Numbered from the stretch's first letter, positions 1 through 10,720 are shown. The stretch is DNA of 64,000 nucleotides from Pseudomonas mosselii (GCF_019823065.1 NZ_CP081966.1:3069501-3133500); one strand, 5' to 3'. The notes: generated from the sequence alone by a model not told the origin. Numbers and translations: made by a program.

Positions 1-282
1 CAGTAGGCGTCGCTCCACGGCTGGACCGTCCAGATCGCTGAAATCCTCCAGCTCCAGTTGGGGGCGCAGCGTCTCGTCGATGCTCTGCCGTCCCTGTCCG
101 TCGATGCGCAGCTTGAGCATCGGGTGTGCCCGGTACAGCCCCTCAAGTGCGACTTCAAGGCGCGCCACATCGATGGCCTGGCCATCGAACTCGGCATACA
201 GGTGAGCGCTGACGCCACCCAGTGCCGCATGTGCATCCCGCCCGATCCAACAGGCGGCCTGCATCGAAGTTAACTCTCTCAT
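1..282 (-). CDS. Non-ribosomal peptide synthetase, N-terminal fragment (condensation/cyclization domain)
   Basis: Partial gene running off the left edge; 94 codons are visible. The N-terminus reads [15 protein letters not shown] and continues with a [13 protein letters not shown] stretch and an [12 protein letters not shown] stretch. These match the start of condensation or heterocyclization domains of siderophore synthetases (C1 region and the following strand). An in-frame ATG at 264 is a second possible start, but the LTxMQAA motif argues for 282. The gene diverges from entC with a Fur-box-like site between them. By context it should couple the aryl-carrier-bound dihydroxybenzoate or histamine to an amino acid. 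Whether this is C or Cy cannot be decided because the active-site motif lies outside the window. Confidence 0.85.
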   Translation of the reverse strand, partial: MRELTSMQAACWIGRDAHAALGGVSAHLYAEFDGQAIDVARLEVALEGLYRAHPMLKLRIDGQGRQSIDETLRPQLELEDFSDLDGPAVERRLL

Positions 283-337
283 CGCTTACCCGCGTAGTTG
301 ACAAATCCATGTGTTTCGCGTCCTCATATTTACTAAC

Positions 338-356
338 GAGAATGATTATATTTCAA
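338..356. promoter_or_regulatory. Fur-box-like site between NRPS and entC
   Basis: The 19 bases at 338-356 match 12 of 19 positions of the classical Fur consensus, including the core GAATGAT followed by TATATTT. The site lies in the only AT-rich patch between the divergent NRPS and entC genes, about 40 bases before the entC start. Iron-dependent repression of both directions is the simple inference. Confidence 0.6.
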
Positions 357-393
357 GGTTTTCTTTCTCACCCATCGGCCAAGGAGGCTACCC

Positions 394-1566
394 ATGAAGA
401 CAGGCACCCTGCGTTTGCAAGACAGGGACACCGTGCCGCTCAGCCAAGAGGACTCGAGCTTTTCATTCACATCCGGCGACCGCGAGCTGAGCGTCAGCGG
501 CCTGCGTGAGCGGATCGACACCCCGGCCCACGGCAGCCACCTGGCCGGCGGCGCGCTGCGGCGCAGCATCGACCAGGCCTTCGAGCGCGCCCGCCAGGCC
601 GGGCAGGACAACCCGATCGTGGTCGGCGCCATCCCCTTCGACACCACTCAGGCATCCAGTCTGTACGTTCCCCAGGCCTATGCCTGGCAGCAACGCACCG
701 CGGCGCCCGCCCAGGCCGGCGCGCTGCCGGCGCTGCTCAGCCAGGTCAACATCCCCGACGAACACGGTTTCAAGCGCGCCGTGCGCCATGCCATCGTCAA
801 CTTCCAGCACAGCGATGTGCGCAAGGCCGTGCTCTCGGTGCAGCGCGAACTGCACTTCGCCACGCCCGTGGACCCGGCACAGGTGCAGGCCAACCTCAAG
901 GCGCTGAACCGCGAGGGCTACCACTTCCGCGTGCCCCTGGCCAACGGCGCCACCCTGCTGGGGGTGAGCCCGGAGCTGCTGGTGCACAAGCAAGGCACGG
1001 CCTTCGTCAGCAACCCGCTGGCAGGCTCCGTGCGGCGCATGGCCGACCCCGAGGCCGACCGCGCCAATGCACAATGGCTGGCGACGTCGGAGAAGGACCA
1101 CTACGAGCACCGCCTGGTCACCGAGGACATCGCCCAGCGCGTCGGCGAACTGTGCAGCCGCCTGCAGGTCCCCGAGCGACCGTCGCTGATCAGCACCGCC
1201 GCGCTGTGGCACCTGTCCACTCGTATCGAGGGCGAACTGGCCACGGCCGATATCGACGCCCTGCAACTGGCCTGCCGGCTGCACCCGACTCCCGCCGTGT
1301 GCGGCTACCCCACCGAGCGGGCTCGGCAACTGATCCGCTTCGTCGAGCCCTTCGAGCGCGGCCTGTTCACCGGCATGGTCGGGTGGTGCGACGCCCAGGG
1401 CAACGGCGAGTGGGTGGTGACCATCCGCTGCGGCACCTTCAGCGGCCAGCGCGTGCGCCTGTTCGCCGGCGCCGGCATCGTCGAGGCCTCCAGCCCCGAC
1501 ACCGAATGGAACGAAGTGCAGACCAAGCTCGGCACCATGCTGCGTGCCTGCGGCCTGGACCATTGA
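394..1566 (+). CDS. entC: Isochorismate synthase (EntC/DhbC family)
   Basis: 390 residues, normal for the family. It converts chorismate to isochorismate, the first step of dihydroxybenzoate synthesis. The chorismate-binding fold is recognised from [19 protein letters not shown], the [11 protein letters not shown] stretch with its conserved acidic residue, [11 protein letters not shown], the FTGMVGW motif and the C-terminal [22 protein letters not shown] signature. A strong ribosome site (AAGGAGG, 381-387) sits 6 bases before the ATG. It is the first gene of a tight entCEBA-hdc run. A salicylate synthase is less likely because entB and entA follow. Confidence 0.93.
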   Translation: MKTGTLRLQDRDTVPLSQEDSSFSFTSGDRELSVSGLRERIDTPAHGSHLAGGALRRSIDQAFERARQAGQDNPIVVGAIPFDTTQASSLYVPQAYAWQQRTAAPAQAGALPALLSQVNIPDEHGFKRAVRHAIVNFQHSDVRKAVLSVQRELHFATPVDPAQVQANLKALNREGYHFRVPLANGATLLGVSPELLVHKQGTAFVSNPLAGSVRRMADPEADRANAQWLATSEKDHYEHRLVTEDIAQRVGELCSRLQVPERPSLISTAALWHLSTRIEGELATADIDALQLACRLHPTPAVCGYPTERARQLIRFVEPFERGLFTGMVGWCDAQGNGEWVVTIRCGTFSGQRVRLFAGAGIVEASSPDTEWNEVQTKLGTMLRACGLDH

Positions 1567-1592
1567 CCTCAAACCCGTTTTCCGAGATGCCC

Positions 1593-3194
<1,602 letters not shown>

Positions 3195-3211
3195 CCGTCC
3201 AAGGACCCGAC

Positions 3212-4078
3212 ATGACCATTCCAACCATCCACGACTATGCCATGCCGCTGCGGGCCAGCTACCCGGCCAACAAGACCCAATGGCAACCCGACCCGGCCCG
3301 CGCCGTGCTGCTGATCCACGACATGCAGCGCTACTTCCTGCGCTTCTACCAACCCGACGGCGCCCTACTCACCGCCCTGGTGCACAACCTGTCGCGGCTG
3401 ATCCACTGGGCCCGCGAGCAGGGCATCCCTGTGGTCTACACCGCCCAGCCCCATGAACAGCCGCCCGAGGACCGCGCCCTGCTCAACGCCATGTGGGGCC
3501 CGGGCTTGCCGGCGGCCAGCCCCGAGCAGCAATCGATCATCGACGCCCTGGCGCCGCAGCCGGGCGACACGGTGCTGACCAAGTGGCGCTACAGCGCCTT
3601 CCAGCGCTCCGACCTGCTCGAGCGCATGCGCACCTGGCAACGCGACCAGCTGCTGATCGGCGGCGTGTACGCCCATATCGGCTGCATGATCACCGCCGCC
3701 GACGCCTTCATGAACGATATCCAGGCGTTCCTGGTGGGCGATGCGGTGGCCGACTTCTCCGAGGAGGAGCACCGCCTGGCCCTGAAGTACGTCGCCACCC
3801 GCTGCGGCCATGTCACCGACACCACCGCCCTGTTGACCCAACCCGCGGGCGAGACCACACGCGACTGGCTGCATGGCCGAGTGCGCCAGATGATCGAGGA
3901 CGACAGCGACCTCGACCCGCAGGAAAGCCTGATCTTCTACGGCCTGGACTCGCTGCAGGTGATGAAGCTGGCCGCCGAGCTCAAGCAGCGCGGCATCGCC
4001 GTCAGCTTCGAGGAGCTGGCCAACGCGCCGACCCTGGATGGCTGGTGGTCGCTGATGCAAGCGCGGGGGGCCGCCTGA
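3212..4078 (+). CDS. entB: Isochorismatase with aryl carrier domain (EntB-like)
   Basis: 288 residues, two domains. Residues ~1-210 are an isochorismatase: the catalytic Asp in LLIHDMQRYF, the Lys in LTKWRYSAF and the Cys in GGVYAHIGCMITAADAF. It hydrolyses isochorismate to 2,3-dihydro-2,3-dihydroxybenzoate and pyruvate. Residues ~215-285 are an aryl carrier protein with the phosphopantetheine serine S247 in FYGLDSLQVMK. A ribosome site AAGGAC precedes the ATG, and the stop overlaps the entA start (TGATG). This bifunctional protein both supplies and carries the aryl cap, which separates the locus from pseudomonine loci that use an isochorismate-pyruvate lyase. Confidence 0.93.
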   Translation: MTIPTIHDYAMPLRASYPANKTQWQPDPARAVLLIHDMQRYFLRFYQPDGALLTALVHNLSRLIHWAREQGIPVVYTAQPHEQPPEDRALLNAMWGPGLPAASPEQQSIIDALAPQPGDTVLTKWRYSAFQRSDLLERMRTWQRDQLLIGGVYAHIGCMITAADAFMNDIQAFLVGDAVADFSEEEHRLALKYVATRCGHVTDTTALLTQPAGETTRDWLHGRVRQMIEDDSDLDPQESLIFYGLDSLQVMKLAAELKQRGIAVSFEELANAPTLDGWWSLMQARGAA

Positions 4079-4827
4079 TGGCCATGGCCCGCTTCACCGG
4101 CCGGCGCGTGCTGGTCACCGGCGCCGCCAGCGGCATCGGTCGCTGCGTGGCGCAGCAGTTTCTAGAGGAAGGCGCCGAGGTCATCGGCCTGGACTGCGAG
4201 GAGGCCGACGTGCCGTTCCCGCTGCTGCATGTCGACCTGACCGATCCGGCCGACGTGCAGCGGGTCTGCGACCGCCTCAAGGAGCAGGCGCAGTACCTCG
4301 ACGTGCTGGTCAATGTCGCCGGCGTGCTGCGCCTGGGGCGCAGCGACGAGGTGTCCTGCGAAGACTGGCAGCGCTGCCTGGATGTCAACGTGAGCGCGCC
4401 GTTCTACCTGATGCGCCAGTGGACCCCGGTGTTCCGTCGCCAGCGCCGCGGCGCCATCGTCAATGTCGCCTCCAACGCCGCCCACGTGCCGCGCCTGAAC
4501 ATGGCCGCCTACTGCGCCTCCAAGGCCGCACTGGTCAGCCTGAGCCACTGCGTGGGCCTGGAGCTGGCACCCTACGGCGTACGCTGCAACGTGGTGTCGC
4601 CAGGCTCGACGCGCACGCCGATGCTCGCCGGCATGCTCGGCGACCCGGCGGGCGAACGCCAGCTGGTCGACGGCCTGCCCGGGCAGTTCAAGCTCGGCGT
4701 GCCGCTGGGCAAGATCGCCACGCCCGACGACATCGCAAATGTAGTGCTGTTCCTGGCCTCGGAGCAGGCCGGGCACGTGACCCTGCAGGATATCGTGGTC
4801 GACGGCGGCGCCACCCTGGCCGCCTGA
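4078..4827 (+). CDS. entA: 2,3-dihydro-2,3-dihydroxybenzoate dehydrogenase (EntA-like SDR)
   Basis: 249 residues. Short-chain dehydrogenase with the nucleotide-binding GAASGIG motif near residue 15, NVAG, the YCASK catalytic Tyr/Lys pair and the VVSPGSTRTPM loop typical of EntA/DhbA. It oxidises the EntB product to 2,3-dihydroxybenzoate using NAD. Translation is probably coupled to entB (TGATG overlap at 4076-4080). Two codons on, 4084 is an alternative ATG. The gene completes a full DHB module. Confidence 0.92.
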   Translation: MAMARFTGRRVLVTGAASGIGRCVAQQFLEEGAEVIGLDCEEADVPFPLLHVDLTDPADVQRVCDRLKEQAQYLDVLVNVAGVLRLGRSDEVSCEDWQRCLDVNVSAPFYLMRQWTPVFRRQRRGAIVNVASNAAHVPRLNMAAYCASKAALVSLSHCVGLELAPYGVRCNVVSPGSTRTPMLAGMLGDPAGERQLVDGLPGQFKLGVPLGKIATPDDIANVVLFLASEQAGHVTLQDIVVDGGATLAA

Positions 4828-4864
4828 GCCTGATGCGGCACTGACAAGGACTTTCACCCGCACC

Positions 4865-4890
4865 GCGCTCGGCCCTGGCCGGCCGAGCGC
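4865..4890. other. Perfect 10-bp stem hairpin between entA and hdc
   Basis: GCGCTCGGCC (4865-4874) pairs perfectly with GGCCGAGCGC (4881-4890) around a 6-base loop. It ends 17 bases before the hdc start and has no T run, so it does not look like a terminator. It could separate entCEBA and hdc messages or set hdc translation. Confidence 0.55.
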
Positions 4891-4907
4891 GCACCATGGA
4901 GCTGGAC

Positions 4908-6191
4908 ATGACATTCTCACCCGCCGACCACAAGCGTCTCGAGGCCTTCTGGCAGTACTGCCTTACCCACCAGTACTTCAATGTCGGCTACCCCGAGTCG
5001 GCCGACTTCGACTACAGCCTGCTGCACCGCTTCATGCGCTTTTCCATCAACAACTGCGGCGACTGGAACGAGCCCAGCAACTACCTGCTCAACTCCTTCG
5101 ACTTCGAGCGCGAGGTAATGCGCTTCTTCGCCGAGTTGTTCCACATCCCATTCGAGGACAGCTGGGGCTATGTCACCAACGGCGGCACCGAAGGCAACAT
5201 GTTCGGCTGCTACCTGGCCCGCGAGCTGTTTCCCGACGCCACCCTCTACTACTCCAAGGACACCCACTACTCGGTGGCCAAGATCGTCCGCCTGCTGCGC
5301 ATCAAGGCCCAGGTGGTGGAATCCCAGGCCAACGGCGAAATGGACTACGACGACCTGGTCGCGCGAATCACCGCCGACGGTGAACGCCACCCGATCATCT
5401 TCGCCAATATCGGCACCACCCTGCGCGGCGCCACCGACAACATCGCCACCATTCAGCAGCGCCTGGCCCAGGCCGGCATCCGCCGCGAGGACTACTACCT
5501 GCATGCCGACGCGGCCCTCAGCGGCATGATCCTGCCCTTCGTCGATAACCCCGAGCCCTACTCGTTCGCCGACGGCATCGACTCGATCTGCGTCTCCGGG
5601 CACAAGATGATCGGCTCGCCGATGCCCTGCGGCATCGTCGTGGCCCGGCGTCACAACGTCGAGCGCATTTCGGTGGAAATCGACTACATCAGTGCCCGCG
5701 ACCAGACCATCAGCGGCTCGCGCAACGGCCACACGCCACTGATGATGTGGGCCGCATTGTGCAGCCGGTCGCGGGAGGACTGGAGCGCACGCATCCAGCG
5801 CTGCCTGGACCTGGCCCAACATGCGGTGGACCGGCTGCGGGCGGCCGGCATCGAGGCCTGGCGCAACCCCAACTCGATCACCGTGGTGTTCCCCTGCCCC
5901 TCGGCCAGCGTGTGGAAACGCCATTGCCTGGCCACCTCGGGCGACACCGCGCACCTGATCACCACCGCCCACCACCAGGACAGCACGCAGATCGACGCGC
6001 TGCTCGACGAGCTGATCGCCGACCTCAAGGCCCGCACCCGATACCCGCTGCAGGCGCCCCTGGTGGAGGGCCTGGGCAGTCGTACCCGGGTCTACAGCAC
6101 GGCAGGACATCCTCGGCCGGAGCCGCTGCCGGGCCATCCCAGACTCGCACGTGACAGCGGCCTTGCCCGCCTCAAGGGCAGCGATATCTGA
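4908..6191 (+). CDS. hdc: Pyridoxal-phosphate histidine decarboxylase
   Basis: 427 residues. It makes histamine from histidine, the building block of pseudomonine, anguibactin and acinetobactin. The group II decarboxylase fold is clear: [72 protein letters not shown] and the PLP lysine K233 in [13 protein letters not shown]. The start at 4908 gives [15 protein letters not shown], which aligns with known enzymes; 4896 is an upstream in-frame ATG. About 50 basic, proline-rich residues follow the position where the enzymes I know of end (around ~375-380), so the C-terminus is unusually long. Confidence 0.93.
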   Translation: MTFSPADHKRLEAFWQYCLTHQYFNVGYPESADFDYSLLHRFMRFSINNCGDWNEPSNYLLNSFDFEREVMRFFAELFHIPFEDSWGYVTNGGTEGNMFGCYLARELFPDATLYYSKDTHYSVAKIVRLLRIKAQVVESQANGEMDYDDLVARITADGERHPIIFANIGTTLRGATDNIATIQQRLAQAGIRREDYYLHADAALSGMILPFVDNPEPYSFADGIDSICVSGHKMIGSPMPCGIVVARRHNVERISVEIDYISARDQTISGSRNGHTPLMMWAALCSRSREDWSARIQRCLDLAQHAVDRLRAAGIEAWRNPNSITVVFPCPSASVWKRHCLATSGDTAHLITTAHHQDSTQIDALLDELIADLKARTRYPLQAPLVEGLGSRTRVYSTAGHPRPEPLPGHPRLARDSGLARLKGSDI

Positions 6192-6273
6192 ACACCGAGT
6201 CGTCTTTACAGCCATTTACATGTAAGCCTGTTCCTACAGCGTGTTGCTCCGGGACCTGGCGTACCGAAAAACA

Positions 6274-6293
6274 GGGGCGGGCCTGCCCGCCCC
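6274..6293 (+). terminator. GC-rich hairpin after hdc
   Basis: GGGGCGGGC and GCCCGCCCC are perfect 9-bp arms with a 2-base loop, about 80 bases after the hdc stop. There is no T tract, so rho-independent termination is uncertain; it may only stabilise the 3' end. Confidence 0.45.
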
Positions 6294-6342
6294 CTCGGCA
6301 CCTTGACCGCACAACACGTTGCAGTCTCCTGCCGATGGCCGT

Positions 6343-6370
6343 TTGACGGCCCATCGCGTGACTCTATAGT
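6343..6370 (+). promoter_or_regulatory. Predicted sigma-70 promoter for the GNAT-desaturase pair
   Basis: TTGACG (6343-6348) and TATAGT (6365-6370) are each 5/6 matches to the sigma-70 boxes with a 16-base spacer. Predicted transcription starts near 6377, well upstream of the GNAT gene at 6612. No Fur-like site was seen at it. Confidence 0.5.
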
Positions 6371-6611
6371 CCGTTTCCTGGCAGCGCCAAGGAGTTGCGC
6401 TGGCCTTGGACAAGAACCCGCCATGTACAGGAGTCGCATGATGGCCATGCTCACGGATGACGCACTCTCGCCTCACCCTTCACACACATCACCCAGCCGC
6501 GCCGACCTGCGACGACATCTCCGTCACTGACCCCAGCCCCGCCACGTGCCCGTGACCTGCCCTGGGCGGTCACTGCCTTCGTTCGCCTTCAATAAAGACA
6601 AAAGGTGCGTC

Positions 6612-7679
6612 ATGACTGCGACCCGTTCGCCGCAAACGGCCGTTGCGCCGTTGCCGGAAACCGAAACTCTGCGCTATCGCCCGGCCAGCCCCGCCGATAT
6701 CGAAGCCCTCGCCGCGCTGTTCCAGCAGGTCTATGGGCAGACCACCCACCCTTGCCAGAGCCCAGCCTATATCCGCCACTCGCTGGCCAGCGGCCAACAG
6801 CAGTGGTTTGTCGCCCAGGCCCAGGGTCGACTGCTCGGATGCTGTTGCATCGCCCGCCGCCCCTGGAACCGCTCGTGGGAGGTCTGCCACGGGGTGATCC
6901 ACCCCGATGCGCGCAGGACCGGCGCCATCTCCAGCCTGATCCGCCTCGGTTTCGAGACCCACCGGCCCGAACCCATGGAGCTGGGCTTCTACATCACCCG
7001 CAACATCGCAAGCCACAGCGTCATGAACAAGATCCGCCCCGCCGTGCTGGTGGGGCATGACGGCGGCCCGGACACGGTCGACGGCCTGCGCGAATATCAC
7101 CTGACCGCCATCCAGCCGGTGCTCCAGGCCGGCTTTGTCCATGTGGCGCCCTGGTACGTGACCGCCCGCGCCGCCGAATTCGTCCGCCGCCTGCTTTACC
7201 CCGCCCTGCGGCTCGGCGTCACTCCCGGCAGCTACCCGGACACCTTTCTGAGCGGTCCCACCGGCGCCGAACGCCATGGCCAGCTCAGCTACACCCACGA
7301 TCCCCAGGTCGGCGCGCTGATGCTGTCGGGCCAGTGCGGTCGCTACCTGTCAAGCCAAGCTGTGCTGGCGGAGCTGGGCGCGCTGCTGCGCCAACATGCG
7401 CAGGCGGAGTACGTCAGCCTGGTGATCCTGGCAGACAAGCTGGAGCTGCTGGCCAGCCTGCGCCGCCTGGGTTTTGCCATCACCGCCTACCTGCCGGCCT
7501 GGCACTTGGAGAACGGCGTGCGCTACGACTGCATCCAGCTGGTGTTCCAGGACTTCGCCGTGCCCCCGCGCAGCCACGGCTTCGACGACGACATCGCCCG
7601 ATTCGACCTGGCCTACGCGCACCTGGCCAACAACCTTTGCAGCCTTCCCGCCGACCCGGCTTCCCGGGCCGCCAGCTAA
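6612..7679 (+). CDS. GNAT-family N-acetyltransferase-like protein
   Basis: 355 residues. The N-terminal half resembles a GNAT domain: LRYRPASPADIEALAALFQQVYG, a central beta region RLLGCCCIARR, and VIHPDARRTGAISSLIRLGFE in the position of the acyl-CoA loop, though the usual Q/RxxGxG/A motif is only loosely kept. The second half (from ~180) has a repeat of short GNAT-like strands (YVSLVILADKLELLASLRRLGFAITAYLP). It could be a tandem GNAT acting on an amine or carrier-bound acyl group. It lies 20 bases before the desaturase and both share the promoter at ~6350. Substrate unknown; a link to the siderophore is inferred from position only. Confidence 0.7.
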   Translation: MTATRSPQTAVAPLPETETLRYRPASPADIEALAALFQQVYGQTTHPCQSPAYIRHSLASGQQQWFVAQAQGRLLGCCCIARRPWNRSWEVCHGVIHPDARRTGAISSLIRLGFETHRPEPMELGFYITRNIASHSVMNKIRPAVLVGHDGGPDTVDGLREYHLTAIQPVLQAGFVHVAPWYVTARAAEFVRRLLYPALRLGVTPGSYPDTFLSGPTGAERHGQLSYTHDPQVGALMLSGQCGRYLSSQAVLAELGALLRQHAQAEYVSLVILADKLELLASLRRLGFAITAYLPAWHLENGVRYDCIQLVFQDFAVPPRSHGFDDDIARFDLAYAHLANNLCSLPADPASRAAS

Positions 7680-7698
7680 CCGATCGGAGTTTTTGCAA

Positions 7699-8682
7699 GT
7701 GACCAAGGACCAATGGCTTAGTGTAAGAAAACAGATCCCCGACGGCGCCCGGGAACCCTGGACCGTGATGCTCTGGGTCGCCGACCTGCTGTTGTTGGCG
7801 GTGGCCTGGAACCTGTGGCTCGCCGACTCCACCGCCTTGCAGTTGCTGGGCTTGGCGCTGGCAGGCCTTGCCACCGTGCAGCTCTACCTGATCATGCACG
7901 AGGCGACCCACGGCGCCGCCTCGGCCAACCGCCGGCTCAACGATTTCATCGGCCACTGCGACGGCTGGCTGATCGCCTTGCCGTTCCTGGTCCGCCGGCG
8001 CTTCCACATGGCTCACCACACCTGGACCGCGCACCCGGTGAACGACCCGGAGAACCGCGGCATGATCGAGCGCTTCTCGGTGATGACGAAAAAACAGGAG
8101 CGCACCCTGGAGTTCGTCTGGAAGCACTGGATCCCGATGATCGCCGCCAACCATTTCCTGCTCAACTGGCGCGCGCCGTTCATTGCCCGGGCCAAGGGCG
8201 ACAGTTCGCCGAGGATTCTCAAGGAGATCCGCTTCGCCCGCCTGTACCTGGCCGGTTACCTGGCGGCGGCCGTGCTGGCCTGGAGCCTTGGGCACCTGCT
8301 GGACCTGGTGCTGTTCTACGGGATCACCTGGGTGTTCCTGTTCTTCATGGTCGAGCTGCTCAACCTGCCCCACCACGCCGAGGCGCCATTGCTGCCAAGG
8401 GACGCCGACCGCCTGCAGTTCTGGGAGCAGGATGGGGTGTCCCACGACTGCAAGGACCTGCCGCTGTGGTCGCGCTATGTGATCCTCAACTTCAACCTGC
8501 ACATCGTCCACCACGCCTTCCCCTCGGTGCCGTGGTACCGGTTGGCCCAGGTGCAGAAGCTGCTGAGCGAACATGAGGTCGGCCATGCGCCGTCGCAGAC
8601 CCATGAGTGGGCGTTCGCGGTGAAGAACCGGCGCCGGCCGTTGTTGCAGCTGATGGGGCATTTCTTCGATCAGCGGGGTTGA
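7699..8682 (+). CDS. Membrane diiron fatty acid desaturase family protein
   Basis: 327 residues from a GTG with CGGAG 10 bases upstream; an ATG at 7768 would trim it. All three histidine boxes are present: HEATH (residues 67-71), HMAHH (103-107) and HIVHH (268-272). Hydrophobic segments lie at ~25-65 and ~180-225. The family inserts double bonds or hydroxyls into membrane lipids or carrier-bound acyl chains using a diiron centre. It is the last gene of the run that starts at the siderophore locus. The substrate cannot be told from sequence. Confidence 0.85.
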   Translation: MTKDQWLSVRKQIPDGAREPWTVMLWVADLLLLAVAWNLWLADSTALQLLGLALAGLATVQLYLIMHEATHGAASANRRLNDFIGHCDGWLIALPFLVRRRFHMAHHTWTAHPVNDPENRGMIERFSVMTKKQERTLEFVWKHWIPMIAANHFLLNWRAPFIARAKGDSSPRILKEIRFARLYLAGYLAAAVLAWSLGHLLDLVLFYGITWVFLFFMVELLNLPHHAEAPLLPRDADRLQFWEQDGVSHDCKDLPLWSRYVILNFNLHIVHHAFPSVPWYRLAQVQKLLSEHEVGHAPSQTHEWAFAVKNRRRPLLQLMGHFFDQRG

Positions 8683-8712
8683 GGGGCGGCGGGGAGGTGG
8701 CGGTGCTCGATG

Positions 8713-8934
8713 GGTTGCCCTCGGACGACAATAGACACCCGCACTCGTCTCACAATACTGGCAGGTGAAGCCGAGCCGGGCGGCGCTCTGACTATTGTCG
8801 CCATAGCCGGTGTATCGATTTGGCTGGTCATTGGAGAGCAGGATCGAACCTTGCCGATCTGTGGCCAGAATCGAGGGGATGCTATGGGGGTGCCGCCACC
8901 GTGCCCGACTCATATTAGAAGTGCCGCCTGCCAT
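8713..8934 (-). pseudogene. Remnant of an orphan RHS-repeat core domain gene
   Basis: In the 328-bp gap 8683-9010 the minus strand reads ILATDRQGSILLSNDQPN, then RYTGYG, ARLGF and an ETSAGVY stretch. This is the order ATDxQxSVL...YTPYG...LLGFNG...TGxYLLGNGYR of small orphan RHS-core proteins common in Pseudomonas. The LGNGYR end and everything after it are lost and the frame runs into the antisense of the desaturase. No ribosome site is convincing. It is therefore called a decayed fragment. Confidence 0.5.
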
Positions 8935-9010
8935 GAATACGCAGGCAATCCTTGCAACGGATCGCAATGCCGGCAACCGGCAGAATTGCCAGGTCGCCAA
9001 CGCCCTCAAT

Positions 9011-9934
9011 TCAACCAAGCCCACCAAACCGCCGATAGTAACTCTCGTTGGCATCCGGCAACGGCCCATCCGCCGTCTCCAGCGCGCTGGCCAGGTACTC
9101 CTCCGCCCTGCCCTGCACCAGCCGGTACAGGTTGCGGCACAACTGTCGAGCCGCGCGCCCTTCCCAATCCCCCGGCAACAACTCGTCCGGCAGTTGCGGA
9201 TCACGCAACAACAGGCGGCGGTATTCGTGGATCAGCAGCGTGCGCGCCAGGAAACAATCCTGCGGGCTCGGCGCCTCGAGGTCCTTCATGGCTTGCCACA
9301 GTGGGCGGAACAGGCGGATGAACTCGCTGTAGTGCTGGCCCAGTTCCTCGATGTTCCAGCTTTCCCGTACCTGGGCGCGCAGGGCCTTGGAGGCCAGCAC
9401 TTCCTGGGCGTGGGTTTCGAAGACGATGCAGTCGTCCTCGGCGTCCTGCTCGCGCAGGGTCGCGGCGAGGTCGGCACGGTCGGTGCGCGGACAGCCCAGC
9501 AGGTTCGTGCCCATGGCGCCAAAGCCCTGCCATTCGAGTTCCTCGCGCACGGCCTTGCGCTTGCCGGCGTCGAGTTGCGACAGCAGCACCAGGGTCCAGG
9601 CGCCGTTCCAGGCCGGTAGGCTGGCGCTGTAGACGCGCTTGAAGGCTTTCTCGAAACGCCGCCGGCCGGTGCCGGTAAGGCTGTAGTAGCTGCGCCGGCC
9701 GACCTTCTCGGCGGTCAGCCAGCCTTCCTTGGTCAGGCGGAAGATCGAGGTACGGATCAGCCGTTCATTGATGCCCATCGGTTCCAGCAGGTTGATCAGG
9801 CTGCCCAGCCAGACCGTGCCGCCATGGGGTTCGATGGCATCGCCATAGAGGGTAATGATCAGGGAGCTGGCGCGGATCGGCGTCTGCTCCTGGAAACGGG
9901 TGATCAGGTGATTCAGGGGGGCAAGGCTGCTCAT
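9011..9934 (-). CDS. paaX: Phenylacetate catabolon repressor PaaX
   Basis: 307 residues, the usual length. PaaX binds phenylacetyl-CoA and represses paa promoters. The family N-terminus is clear (PIRASSLIITLYGDAIEPHGGTVWLGSLI), followed by the winged-helix region INERLIRTSIFRLTKEGWL, and the C-terminal PaaX domain with DCFLARTLLIHEYRRLLLRDPQLP. The start at 9934 was chosen because upstream in-frame starts to 10078 overlap paaY and lack homology. It follows paaY on the same strand with a 59-base gap and faces away from the catabolic genes. Confidence 0.96.
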   Translation of the reverse strand: MSSLAPLNHLITRFQEQTPIRASSLIITLYGDAIEPHGGTVWLGSLINLLEPMGINERLIRTSIFRLTKEGWLTAEKVGRRSYYSLTGTGRRRFEKAFKRVYSASLPAWNGAWTLVLLSQLDAGKRKAVREELEWQGFGAMGTNLLGCPRTDRADLAATLREQDAEDDCIVFETHAQEVLASKALRAQVRESWNIEELGQHYSEFIRLFRPLWQAMKDLEAPSPQDCFLARTLLIHEYRRLLLRDPQLPDELLPGDWEGRAARQLCRNLYRLVQGRAEEYLASALETADGPLPDANESYYRRFGGLG

Positions 9935-9993
9935 GGGGGAACGAGGCGCGGCTAAAGCCTCGACTATACCTGCCTGCCGCGACCGCGCAAGGC

Positions 9994-10593
9994 TCATGCA
10001 CCGCCCTCGGCCTTGGGCCTGAAGCCGGAGTCGCCCATGCGTGGGCGGTCCGCCTCGGGCGCGGTCAGCGGCGGGCACTCCACCAGCGCGGTCATGCAGC
10101 GCCGGGCCAGGCTGTGGTATTCGGCGGTGCCGCGCTGTTTCCAGGCCAGCTCCTGGTCGCTGAGCGGGCGCTTGACCTCGGCCGGCGCGCCAACCACCAG
10201 GCTTTGCTCCGGGCAGGTGAACCCCGCCTTGACGAAGGCCGTGGCGGCGACGATGCAGCGTGGGGCGATATGCGCGCCGTCCATGACCACCGCGTTCATG
10301 CCGACCAGGGCGTCCTCGCCTATCCGACAGCCGTGCAGCACCGCGCCATGGCCAATATGGCCGTTGCGCTCGACCAGCGTGTCGCCGCCGGGGAAACCGT
10401 GCATCACGCAGGTGTCCTGCAGGTTCGCGCCCTCTTCCAGGATGATTCGCCCGAAATCGCCGCGCAACGAGGCCAAAGGGCCGATGTAGCAGTTGGGGCC
10501 GACCAGCACGTCGCCGATCAGCACGGCGCTGGGGTGTACATAGGCGCTGGGATGAACCACTGGGGTGAGGCCTTCGAGGCGATAGCAGGGCAT
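9994..10593 (-). CDS. paaY: Phenylacetate degradation protein PaaY (left-handed beta-helix)
   Basis: 199 residues with hexapeptide repeats ([40 protein letters not shown]) and the metal-binding histidines of gamma-carbonic-anhydrase-like proteins ([24 protein letters not shown]). PaaY is a thioesterase thought to rescue dead-end ring-cleavage CoA esters and to act with PaaX in regulation. It is the first gene leftward from the shared paaY/paaF control region. Confidence 0.95.
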   Translation of the reverse strand: MPCYRLEGLTPVVHPSAYVHPSAVLIGDVLVGPNCYIGPLASLRGDFGRIILEEGANLQDTCVMHGFPGGDTLVERNGHIGHGAVLHGCRIGEDALVGMNAVVMDGAHIAPRCIVAATAFVKAGFTCPEQSLVVGAPAEVKRPLSDQELAWKQRGTAEYHSLARRCMTALVECPPLTAPEADRPRMGDSGFRPKAEGGA

Positions 10594-10720
10594 GGGCTGG
10601 GGCTCGATATGATTCAGAAGACCAAATGATCCTGTATCAGATCAAATCACTTAGTCAATGCCAGCCTGATGTATCGCTTTCTTCACAAAGCTTCAGGACA
10701 GTGATGACCTAATTGCTGGG

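Larger units (their letters stand above)
6192..6611. other. 420-bp gap between hdc and the GNAT gene
   Basis: Holds a GC-rich palindrome (6274-6293), a good sigma-70-type promoter (6343-6370) and a short open frame at 6438-6530 (30 codons, with AGGAG before it) that I could not support as a gene. No RNA gene was recognised. Confidence 0.6.

Noticed and set aside
463..1572. Long open frame antisense to entC (and similar long antisense frames under entE, hdc, paaZ, the CheB/CheR protein and hpaE)
   Set aside because: High-GC shadow frames: no ribosome sites, low-complexity A/G/R/H-rich translations and no family resemblance, while the sense strand encodes known enzymes.
6438..6530. 30-codon frame with AGGAG upstream before the GNAT gene
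   Set aside because: No recognisable sequence and a Ser/His/Arg-rich ending; the ribosome site alone is not enough. It could still be a leader peptide.
9048..10629. Plus-strand frames opposite paaX and paaY
   Set aside because: Antisense shadows; paaX and paaY on the minus strand are clear family members of full length.
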